Source: Mesostigma viride
Lineage: Eukaryota > Streptophyta > Mesostigmatophyceae > Mesostigmatales > Mesostigmataceae
Assembly: GCA_009746045.1 (NCBI GenBank)
Contig: RPFO01001598.1
Span: 442,501-506,500, forward strand
Direction: 5' to 3'
DNA length: 64,000 nt
Shown: one piece after another, positions 15,217 to 25,600 of the stretch
How the letters are laid out: every line of letters begins with the position of its first letter
Numbering within the stretch: position 1 is the stretch's first letter
Notes under the pieces: generated by a model
The model's input: the letters and a program-made list of their open reading frames with translations, nothing else
Told to the model about the DNA's origin: nothing
The model's database searches: none
Made by a program: the position numbers and the translations under genes

Positions 15217-16649
15217 TATTCTACACTACTGCTGCTGTATTCCCCTAGGCTGGGGCTGCCGGAGTCGCTGGGGCCGCGGGTGGTTGAGGGGGTCGCGTGC
15301 CAGGGCTTGTGGCCGACGTAGATGTCCGCCCCCTTCCAGTACACCGGCTGGCCCGCCTTGGTCTGCCGGAGCTGGAGGTAGGTCGGCCATAGCTCCCGTC
15401 GCCGTTGTTGCTGCGCCAGGGTCAAGTCGTCGTCCACGGTGAAGGGAGTGTTCTCGAGCCGCTTGCGGCGTCTGAGGAACGAAACCTTGTCCGCTGGGCT
15501 GTCAAAGATGAGAAGAAGCGGAGGCGCCCCTGCCTTACCCCGCGCGCGGGGGAGGCGGTGGGCGGTCAGCTTAATCTCACCAAGGAGGCCCATGCGTGCA
15601 ACCTTGGATTTTGCTCTCAAACGCACGTGCAAGCTTCTCGGAATTCTCACCTTCCACCAGGTCGAAGTTCTTGAGGATGGCGTTGAGGCTGCGCTTGGAG
15701 AGCTCGGCCTCCTCGCGGAGGTCAAGCGTCTGCCGCTGGAGCTGGGCTGCGACGGCGGAGGTGGTGGAGGTGGTATGTTGCATGTCCGCCCAGGTGGTGA
15801 TGGGAGGAGCATCGCCGGCCAGGCCAGCCGGGCCGGCTGGCTTGGCGGCAATGTCCTTCACCGCCTGGGCGGTGAGGCCTGCGGTGTTCTGCAGAACCTC
15901 GATAGCGATGGCGTTGTCCTTAAGACGCTGGTCGATGTCACGGACTCTGGGCGGTGATGGCGTCGGAGGTGGAGGTGGTGGCGGTGGAGGAGGCGAGGAG
16001 GGTGGAGGTGGCGGTGGAGATGGTGGAGGTGGCGGTGGAAAGGAGGGGAAGCTCGGCAGTCAGCGTGCCGCCGATGGCCGCCACATCTGCAGCAATGGGG
16101 TCCACGTGCTCCTCGAGGACCTCCTTAAAGGAGTGAGCGGATGGAGGATTCGGTTAAGGTGGTGGTGAGAGGCTTGGGGGGCCAAAGCTCCCCGATGGAG
16201 CGTCCGAGGGAAAAGAGAGCGACTTGCTGGAGGTAGGGGCGGTGGAGGCTGGGAATGGTGTCGAAACAGGGGATACGAATCCAGCGAGGGTCAAAGAGGC
16301 GACCTTGGTGGAAGAGCTGCTTGCATAGTGCAAGAAGCGAGGCGTGCGTTCCATGAAACACGCAGACCAGGATGCGTTCCGTGGTAAGCGTGTCAAGGAA
16401 GCCGGGCTGGCTGGCTTCGGCGACAAAGTCGGCCGCTACCCAACTCGGCTCGGCAGAGCGACTGCGCTTGGGTTCAGGCGACGCTGCGGGCGAGGCGGGC
16501 TCAGCAGGGGGCTGGGCGACCACTAGAGCTTGGCTAGTGGCGCCGCTGCCTTATGGGCCGGTTGGCGAAGCTGCAGCCGGGGCTGCAGACGTATTTTCAT
16601 GGCTGAGCGCAGCCGCCAGGCTGCGTTGCGTCGAGAGGCGTTTGCTCAT
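15217..16649 (-). pseudogene. Broken LINE ORF1-like coiled-coil ORF
   Basis: Minus-strand coding-like sequence starting MSKRLSTQRSLAAALSHEN at 16649. An in-frame TAA lies near 16550, and at least two further frame changes occur (near 15950 and 15600). Middle part: HSFKEVLEEHVDPIAADV, a Thr/Ser-rich run, VRDIDQRLKDNAIAIEV, and a heptad-like AAQLQRQTLDLREEAELSKR. C-terminal part: GLLGEIKLTAHRL, LIFDSPADKVSFLRRRKRL, FTVDDDLTLAQQQRRREL. The pattern of a hydrophobic strand, FxxxxDKxxxLRxRKxL, then a DDDLTxxQxxRR motif is what I know from nucleic-acid-binding C-terminal domains of L1-type ORF1 proteins. No reverse transcriptase ORF follows. Alternatives are an unknown coiled-coil gene with unrecognised introns, or assembly indels. 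Confidence 0.45.
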
Positions 16650-18200
16650 CGTATAGTGCGTCGTATATGACACAACGAGCCACGAGCCACGAGGTAGCCA
16701 TGGCTGTCGGAGCTCATAACTTTCACGGGAGAGGCCCACACTAAATCACTAATCGAAAATTACTTGGGAAATGTTGTCTCGGGCTGAAGGACATGTGCGC
16801 CCCTCAATTGCGGAGTTAAATTGGATGTATAATTGAATGAAATACATTATTACATTCCATGCATCGATGCTCGAGTCATCGCGATATCTGAATATCTTAC
16901 ATAATTACAGACCCATCAATTGGAAGATCAGAAAGCTCCAGTGCATCTGCTCTACGACCGGACGTCTCAATCGTACGTAGTGCTTTCGAGTTATAATTAC
17001 CCTCAATATATGTCTGGAAAATCCACGTGCAGGCAGTGTCAAATGCATGGTATATGAACTAGTTATGTACATGTCAAGATGATGACAGTCAAGCGAGGCC
17101 ATACATGTTGACGGACAAGTGAGCCTGTAGACCTACGTCGATCCCCAGTTCCTCGATGTCGTGCGCAGCCCCGATATCATCAGATTTCCAATCCCCAACG
17201 GCCGTCGGCTCCGCAAAATCCACGTTCGCGATTAAACAGTGCAACCGCGCGGGCCGTTCTAACTTGTAATCCACCTATATAGTGGGCTCCGTCTCGTCAG
17301 CGTGCGTTCGCATCAACAGGACAGCCACGGGTGTCGCGACGTCTCGGACGCTGTGCACTACACGCATCATCTCGGTCATCGCAGCCGTCGAGCACGTCAC
17401 AAGCATCAATTATTCTCTGGACGAATTCTCGTGACCGTGTTGATATTAATGTCTGCCAACTTGACGACTGTGAACAGCAGCCTCACGCACGTCCGGTCCA
17501 TCCGACTCCGTCAGGCGGTGTTGCGAATGGCGTCCTGCGTGCAAAAACCAGTACATGAAAAACGAGGACAAAAATGTTAGCCCGTTACGCAGATTTGTCT
17601 GTAATTCCGCTTACAGCAGTATTAACCACCCGTTACGCGGATTTCGGGCAAGTGGGTATCCTCCTACATTACATGTATCCAATTATGGACGGGAGATTTA
17701 AAATGGGAAACAAGTATCAGCGAACCCAGAATCAAGGTATCCACGCAACGGTTTTGAATAAACGGCTATGTACATATAGACACAATGAACTGAACAAAAC
17801 TATAGTAGCTCACTCGTCGTTCACTTGTTAGTCGTAACGGAGGCAGTCAGTCAGTCAGTTTGCAAGTTCAGTTGGCAAGTACGGAAACACACCGTTAAAC
17901 GGACCACCAACCGCGTGTGTACGTCACTCTAATGTAATGTATATAATCAAGAATAACAGGGGACGCTTAACGTATCCTTTACGCAGCTTTTTCGTTCAGG
18001 GCATGTTGAAATAACAACAGTGGGGTCAGTGGTTCAAACCCTCTAAGTGCCGAATTTTTTACGAACCAGCGCATTCACAAACCTTGCACTGGGGACGCGG
18101 TGGACGTGTACCATTACCCCGGCCTAATTCTAGCATTGTACACAAGCGGCGGTGGCTAGCAGTAAAGAAGGGCATCCTAGTCATAACGCTGGGCAAGTTT
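16650..18200. other. Gene-free region, moderately AT-rich
   Basis: No ORF with recognisable features; the longest (17302-17580) looks random. Base composition is lower in GC than the flanking genes. Nothing else supported. Confidence 0.55.
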
Positions 18201-18207
18201 GAAAGCA

Positions 18208-18900
18208 CCAACGGCCGTTGAGTAGGAAAAAAAAAGAGCAGGAGAAGAGCACGTCGACGTTTCAACAGCAAGACAAAAATATTGAACCCCGAGTACCAAT
18301 GAAAATGCTTTCATGCATGTCCACCCCGACGAGGCACAAATTCATGCATGCCCACCCCGACGAGGCACAAATTAATGAACGACAGATTTCTCACCCCCCC
18401 CCGGCACATGGCACAAGTGCCATCGCACGCACACACATTGTAGACAAGGTTATGAGAGTTTCGAGAGTCCAACGGCCGTTGGCTCGGAGAAATTGACAGT
18501 ACACCCGTGAAGACATTAAAATTATCACTTGGTTGTGGTTGTCTTATGTGTGTGCCTTGTCATTTCCCAAGGTCAAAAGCCGTCAACTTCTGCACCTCTT
18601 GTCCCTCCCACCCGTACGCACTAAGCATGCCCACCTTACACTACCACATGTGGCTCTTGAGAAAACTCCCCCCGACGATGCACATGTGCCATCTCACGCA
18701 CACACCTTTAGACAAGGTTATCATTTTTTCGGAGTCCAACGGCCGTTGGCTCCGAGAAATGCTGTTACAACGCAAAATTACAATGGTGACATCCACGAGC
18801 TAGTGGTACGCCGAACAAGTGCTTGTATGACATATGGCGACTGCCCGTGAGGAAAAGTCCACCACCACACACGGAGAGTTTTTTGAGTCCAACGCACGAA
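18208..18900. repeat. Dispersed repeats centred on palindrome CCAACGGCCGTTGG
   Basis: Perfect 14-bp palindromes occur at 18469-18482 and 18736-18749, a 13/14 match at 18208-18221 and a decayed half (GAGTCCAACG) near 18887. The copies are about 261-267 bp apart. Two share flanks: AGACAAGGTTAT upstream and GGCTCSGAGAAAT downstream. A 30-bp direct repeat (CACCCCGACGAGGCACAAATT) occurs twice near 18322-18373. Looks like decayed tandem units of about 265 bp. Confidence 0.75.
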
Positions 18901-19206
18901 CAGACGTAATGCACACCAAGTGACCAAGTGGCAAGATAAAAACACCCTTGCCAATCTCTACCCACAAAAACTTAGCCCCGAAATCCGTAGCTTTTAAGTA
19001 ATTGATTTGTACATTGTAGATGACAATGCAGCGATCACATGTATTCTGGAACCAACACGTTTTTACCTTGTCCAAGTTATCCATGGCTAGAAAGTTGTTG
19101 TAAATACACGATGTGGCCACACACGCCATAGATGAAAATCATAACCAGCTCACGCACATGATCATGGAAGGGGACTATCTATTGATCTCAAAATAGAAAG
19201 CTCAAG

Positions 19207-19263
19207 ACACCCTACACCCTACACCCTACACCCTACACCATACATCCTACAACCTACACCCTT
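19207..19263. repeat. Short telomere-like CCCTACA run
   Basis: Four to five tandem copies of CCCTACA followed by degenerate copies (CCATACAT, CCTACAA, CCTACACCC). The complementary unit TGTAGGG differs at one base from the plant/algal telomere unit TTTAGGG. Confidence 0.8.
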
Positions 19264-19298
19264 AACTCTCCACCCTTAGCTTACGTGACCTATTTTTC

Positions 19299-19366
19299 GG
19301 AGAAATGTCCGAGTGGAATGCTATGTATGGGGTAACTTTCCCAAGGGTTCGAATCCCTCTTTCTCC
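19299..19366 (+). tRNA. tRNA-Ser-like sequence with deleted anticodon arm (pseudogene)
   Basis: Acceptor strands GGAGAAA (19299-19305) and TTTCTCC (19360-19366) pair perfectly. A TGTCCGAGTGG box A-like element and a GGTTCGAATCC box B are present. A variable-arm-like GGGGTAACTTTCCC precedes the T arm. The whole is only 68 nt and no anticodon stem-loop can be folded, so about 20 nt appear lost. The sequence resembles organellar type II tRNA-Ser, suggesting a transferred organelle fragment. A tRNA-derived SINE head is the alternative; a TTTT stop follows at 19374. Confidence 0.4.
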
Positions 19367-19463
19367 ATTAGAGTTTTGTTTAGCTTCTATTCTCGTCTAC
19401 ACATAATTCACACGAAGTACGTTTGCAAATACTTTATTACTATTTTGTTACTAATATTATAAT

Positions 19464-19620
19464 TGTTGTGTGTGTGTGTTGTTCACATGTGCGTGTGTGT
19501 GTTGTGTGTGGTGTGTGTTGTGCGTGTGCGTGTGCGTGTGCGTGTGCGTGTGCGTGTGCGTGTGTGTGTATATAATTTTTTGTTGTGTGTGTGTGTGTTG
19601 TGTGTTGTACGTGCAAGGTG
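19464..19620. repeat. TG / TGCG simple repeat at the satellite edge
   Basis: (GT)n and (GTGTGC)n stretches with a short AT-rich break (TATATAATTTTTTG) near 19570, leading into the 40-bp satellite. It could be the degenerate margin of the array. Confidence 0.85.
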
Positions 19621-19632
19621 TATGTACATGTG

Positions 19633-22600
19633 TGTGCAGCCGGCCCTTGCGTGCGCGGTGTGTGAACGTTTCTGTGCAGCCGCCCCTTGCGTGCGCGGTG
19701 TATGTACGTGTGTGTGCATGCCGGCCCTTGCGTGCATGGTGTGTGTACGTGTGTGTGCAGCCGCCCCTTGCGTGCGCGAGTATGTACATGTGAGTGCAGC
19801 CGACCCTTGCGTGCGCGGTGGATGTACATGTGTGGGCAGTTGCCCCTATCGTGCGCGGTGTATGTACATGTGTTTGCACTTGCCCATTGCGTGCATGGTG
19901 TGTGTACGTGTGTGTGCAGCCGCCCCTTGCGTGCGCGGTGTATGTACGTGTGTGTGCATGCCGGCCCTTGCGTGCATGGTGTGTGTACGTGGGTGTGCAG
20001 CCGCCCCTTGCGTGCGCGAGTATGTACATGTGAGTGCAGCCGACCCTTGCGTGCGCGGTGGATGTACATGTGTGGGCAGTTGCCCCTTGCGTGCGCGGTG
20101 TATGTACACATGTGTGTAGCCGCCCCTTGCGTGCATGGTGTATGTACATGTGTGTGCAGTCGACCCGTGCGTGCGCAGTGGATGTACGTGTGTGGGTAGC
20201 CGTCCCTTGCGTGCGCGGTGGATCTACGTGCGCGGTGTATGTACATGTGTGTGCAGCCGCCCCTTGCGTGCATGGTGTGTGTACATGTGAGTGCAGCCGG
20301 CCCTTGCGTGCGCGGTGTATGTACGTGTGAGTGCAGTCGCTCCTTGCGTGCATGGTGTATGTACATGTGAGTGCAGCCGGCCCCTTGCGTGCGCGGTGGA
20401 TGTACATGTGTGTGCAGCCGTCCCTTGCGTGCATGGTGTATGTACATGTGAGTGCAGCCGGCCCCTTGCGTGCGCGGTGGATGTACATGTGTGTGCAGCC
20501 GCCCCTTGCGTGCGCGGTGTGTGTACGTGTGTGTGCAGTTGCCCCTTGCGTGCGCGGTGGATGTACGTGTGTGTGCAGCCGCCCCTTGCGTGCGCGGTGT
20601 ATGTACGTGTGTGTGCAGCCGGCCCTTGCGTGCATGGTGTATGTACATGTGTGTGCAGTCGCCCCGTGCGTGCGCAGTGGATGTACGTGTGTGGGTAGCC
20701 GTCCCTTGCGTGCGCGGTGGATCTACGTGCGCGGTGTGTGTACGTGTGTGTGCAGCCGCCCCTTGCGTGCATGGTGTGTGTACATGTGTGTGCAGCCGCC
20801 CCTTGCGTGCATGGTGTGTGTACGTGCATGTGTGTGCAGCCGGCCCTTGCGTGCATGGTGTGTGTACGTGTGTGTGCAGCCGGCCCTTGCGTGCGCGGTG
20901 TATGTACGTTTGTGTGCAGCCGTCCCTTCCGTGCATGGTTAGTGTACATGTGTGTGCAGCCGCCCCTTGCGTGCATGGTGTATGTACATGTGAGTGCAGC
21001 CGGCCCTTGCGTACGCGGTGTATGTACGTGTGTGTGCACTCGCCCCTTGCGTGCGCGGTGGATGTACGTGTGTGCGCACTCGCCCCTTGCGTGCATGGTG
21101 TATGTACACGTGAGTGCAGCCGGCCCTTGCGTGCGCGGTGTGTGTAAGTGTGCGTGCAGTCGCTCCTTGCGTGCATGGTGTGTGTACGTGTGTGTGCAGC
21201 CGCCCCTTGAGTGCGCGGTGTGTGTAAGTGTGCCTGCAGTCGCTCCTTGCGTGCATGGTGTGTGTACATGTGTGTGCAGCCGCCCCTTCCGTGCATGGTG
21301 TGTGTACGTGTGTGTGCAGCTGGCCCTTGCGTGCGCGGTGTATGTACGTTTGTGTGCAGCCGTCCCTTCCGTGCATGGTTAGTGTACATGTTTGTGCAGC
21401 CGCCCCTTGCGTGCATGGTGTATGTACATGTGAGTGCAGCCGGCCCTTGCGTACGCGGTGTATGTACGTGTGTGTGCACTCGCCCCTTGCGTGCGCGGTG
21501 GATGTACGTGTGTGCGCACTCGCCCCTTGCGTGCATGGTGTATGTACACGTGAGTGCAGCCGGCCCTTGCGTGCGCGGTGTGTGTAAGTGTGCGTGCAGT
21601 CGCTCCTTGCGTGCATGGTGTGTGTACGTGTGTGTGCAGCCGCCCCTTGCGTGCGCGGTGGATGTACGTGTGTGTGCAGCCGCCCCTTGCGTGCGCGGTG
21701 GATGTACGTGTGTGTGCACTCGCCCCTTGCGTGCGCGGTGGATGTACGTGTGTGTGCACTCGCCCCTTGCGTGCGCGGTGGATGTACGTGTGTGCAGGCG
21801 TCCCTTGCGTGCGTGGTGTATGTACATGTGAGTGCCGTCGCCCCAAGCGTGCATGGTGTGTGTACGTGTGTGTGCAGGCGTCCCTTGCGTGCGTGGTGTG
21901 TGTACATGTGAGTGCAGCCGGCCCTTGCGTGCGCGGTGTATGTACGTGTGTGTGCAGCCGCCCCTTGCGTGCATGGTGTGTTTACGTGTGTGTGCAGCCG
22001 CCCCTTGCGTGCGCGGTGTATGTACGTGTGTGTGCCGTCGCCCCAAGCGTGCATGGTGTGTGTACGTGTGTGTGCAGTTGCCCCTTGCGTGCGCGGTGGA
22101 TGTACGTGTGTGTGCACTTGCCCCTTGCGTGCGCGGTGTGTGTGTAAGTGTGCGTGCACTCGCCCCTTGCGTGCATGGTGTATGTACACGTGTGTGCAGC
22201 CGCCCCTTGCGTGCATGGTGTATGTACATGTGAGTGCAGCCGGCCCCTTGCGTGCGCGGTGGATGTACATGTGTGTGCAGCCGCCCCTTGCGTGCGCGGT
22301 GGGTGTACGTGTGTGTGCAGTTGCCCCTTGCGTGCATGGTGTATGTACATGTGAGTGCAGCCGGCCCCTTGCGTGCGCGGTGGATGTACGTGTGTGTGCA
22401 GCCGCCCCTTGCGTGCGCGGTGTATGTACGTGTGTGTGCACTCGCCCCTTGCGTGCGCGGTGGATGTACATGTGTGTGCAGCCGCCCCTTCCGTGCATGG
22501 TGTGTGTACGTGTGTGTGCAGGCGTCCCTTGCGTGCGTGGTGTATGTACGTGTGTGTGCAGTTGCCCCTTGCGTGCGCGATGGATGTACGTGTGTGTGCC

Positions 22601-25600
22601 GCCGGCCCTTGCGTGCATGGTGGATGTACATGTGAGTGCAGCCGGCCCTTGCGTGCGCGGTGGATGTACGTGTGTGTGCAGCCGCCCCTTGCGTGCATGG
22701 TGTGTGTACGTGTGTGTGCAGCCGGCCCCTTGCGTGCATGGTGTATGTACATGTGTGTGCATGCCGGCCCTTGCGTGCATGGTGTGTGTACGTGTGTGTG
22801 CAGCCGCCCCTTGCGTGCGCGGTGGATGTACGTGTGTGTGCATGCCGGCCCTTGCGTGCATGGTGTGTGTACGTGGGTGTGCAGCCGCCCCTTGCGTGCG
22901 CGAGTATGTACATGTGAGTGCAGCCGACCCTTGCGTGCGCGGTGGATGTACATGTGTGGGCAGTTGCCCCTTGCGTGCGCGGTGTATGTACATGTGTGTG
23001 CAGCCGCCCCTTGCGTGCATGGTGTATGTACATGTGTGTGCAGTCGACCCGTGCGTGCGCAGTGGATGTACGTGTGTGGGTAGCCGTCCCTTGCGTGCGC
23101 GGTGGATCTACGTGCGCGGTGTATGTACATGTGTGTGCAGCCGCCCCTTGCGTGCATGGTGTGTGTACATGTGAGTGCAGCCGGCCCTTGCGTGCGCGGT
23201 GTATGTACGTGTGAGTGCAGTCGCTCCTTGCGTGCGCGGTGTGTGTGTAAGTGTGCGTGCACTCGCCCCTTGCGTGCATGGTGTATGTACACGTGTGTGC
23301 AGCCGCCCCTTGCGTGCATGGTGTATGTACATGTGAGTGCAGCCGGCCCCTTGCGTGCGCGGTGGATGTACATGTGTGTGCAGCCGCCCCTTGCGTGCTC
23401 GGTGTGTGTACGTGTGTGTGCAGTTGCCCCTTGCGTGCGCGGTGGACGTACGTGTGTGTGCAGCCGCCCCTTGCGTGCGCGGTGTATGTACGTGTGTGTG
23501 CAGCCGGCCCTTGCGTGCATGGTGTATGTACATGTGTGTGCAGTCGCCCCGTGCGTGCGCAGTGGATGTACGTGTGTGGGTAGCCGTCCCTTGCGTGCGC
23601 GGTGGATCTACGTGCGCGGTGTGTGTACGTGTGAGTGCAGCCGGCCCCTTGCGTGCATGGTGTATGTACATGTGTGTGCAGCCGCCCCTTCCGTGCATGG
23701 TGTGTGTACGTGTGTGTGCATGCAGCCGGCCCCTTGCGTGCATGGTGTATGTACATGTGTGTGCATGCCGGCCCTTGCGTGCATGGTGTGTGTACGTGTG
23801 TGTGCAGCCGCCCCTTGCGTGCGCGGTGGATGTACGTGTGTGTGCAGCCGCCCCTTGCGTGCATGGTGTGTGTACGTGTGTGTGCAGCCGCCCCTGGCGT
23901 GCGCGGTGTATGTACGTGTGTGTGCATGCCGGCCCTTGCGTGCATGGTGTGTGTACGTGTGTGTGCAGCCGCCCCTTGCGTGCGCGGTGTATGTACATGT
24001 GAGTGCCGTCGCCCCTTGCGTGCATGGTGTATGTACGTGTGTGTGCAGTTGCCCCTTGCGTGCGCGGTGTATGTACATGTGAGTGCAGCCGGCCCCTTGC
24101 GTGCGCGGTGTGTGTACGTGTGTGTGCAGTTGCCCCTTGCGTGCGCGGTGGATGTACGTGTGTGTGCAGGCGTCCTTTGCGTGCATGGTGGATGTACGTG
24201 TGTGTGCAGGCGTCCCTTGCGTGCGCGGTGTGTGTGTAAGTGTGCGTGCACTCGCCCCTTGCGTGCATGGTGTATGTACACGTGTGTGCAGCCGCCCCTT
24301 GCGTGCATGGTGTATGTACATGTGTGTGCAGCCGCCCCTTCCGTGCATGGTGTGTGTACGTGTGTGTGCAGCCGCCCCTTGCGTGCGCGGTGTATGTACA
24401 TGTGAGTGCAGCCGGCCCCTTGCGTGCATGGTGTATGTACATGTGCGTGCACTCGCCCCTTGCGTGCATGGTGTATGTACACGTGTGTGCAGCCGCCCCT
24501 TGCGTGCATGGTGTATGTACATGTGTGTGCATGCCGGCCCTTGCGTGCATGGTGTATGTACACATGTGTGCAGCCGCCCCTTGCGTGCATGGTGTATGTA
24601 CATGTGTGTGCAGCCGCCCCTTCCGTGCATGGTGTGTGTACGTGTGTGTGCAGCCGCCCCTTGCGTGCGCGGTGTATGTACATGTGAGTGCAGCCGGCCC
24701 CTTGCGTGCATGGTGTATGTACATGTGTGTGCAGCCGCCCCTTCCGTGCATGGTGTGTGTACGTGTGTGTGCAGCCGCCCCTTGCGTGCGCGGTGTATGT
24801 ACGTGTGTGTGCATGCCGGCCCTTGCGTGCATGGTGTGTGTACGTGGGTGTGCAGCCGCCCCTTGCGTGCGCGAGTATGTACATGTGAGTGCAGCCGACC
24901 CTTGCGTGCGCGGTGGATGTACATGTGTGGGCAGTTGCCCCTTGCGTGCGCGGTGTATGTACATGTGTGTGCAGCCGCCCCTTGCGTGCATGGTGTATGT
25001 ACATGTGTGTGCAGTCGACCCGTGCGTGCGCAGTGGATGTACGTGTGTGGGTAGCCGTCCCTTGCGTGCGCGGTGGATCTACGTGCGCGGTGTATGTACA
25101 TGTGTGTGCAGCCGCCCCTTGCGTGCATGGTGTGTGTACATGTGAGTGCAGCCGGCCCTTGCGTGCGCGGTGTATGTACGTGTGAGTGCAGTCGCTCCTT
25201 GCGTGCGCGGTGTGTGTGTAAGTGTGCGTGCACTCGCCCCTTGCGTGCATGGTGTATGTACACGTGTGTGCAGCCGCCCCTTGCGTGCATGGTGTATGTA
25301 CATGTGAGTGCAGCCGGCCCCTTGCGTGCGCGGTGGATGTACATGTGTGTGCAGCCGCCCCTTGCGTGCGCGGTGTGTGTACGTGTGTGTGCAGTTGCCC
25401 CTTGCGTGCGCGGTGGATGTACGTGTGTGTGCAGCCGCCCCTTGCGTGCGCGGTGTATGTACGTGTGTGTGCAGCCGGCCCTTGCGTGCATGGTGTATGT
25501 ACATGTGTGTGCAGTCGCCCCGTGCGTGCGCAGTGGATGTACGTGTGTGGGTAGCCGTCCCTTGCGTGCGCGGTGGATCTACGTGCGCGGTGTGTGTACG

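Noticed and set aside
15217..16649. Alternative genetic code (TAA read as Gln) to explain the in-frame stop in the minus-strand ORF
   Set aside because: Other frame changes in the same ORF also need explaining, and SEC22 and the other genes need no recoding. Decay or sequencing error is simpler.
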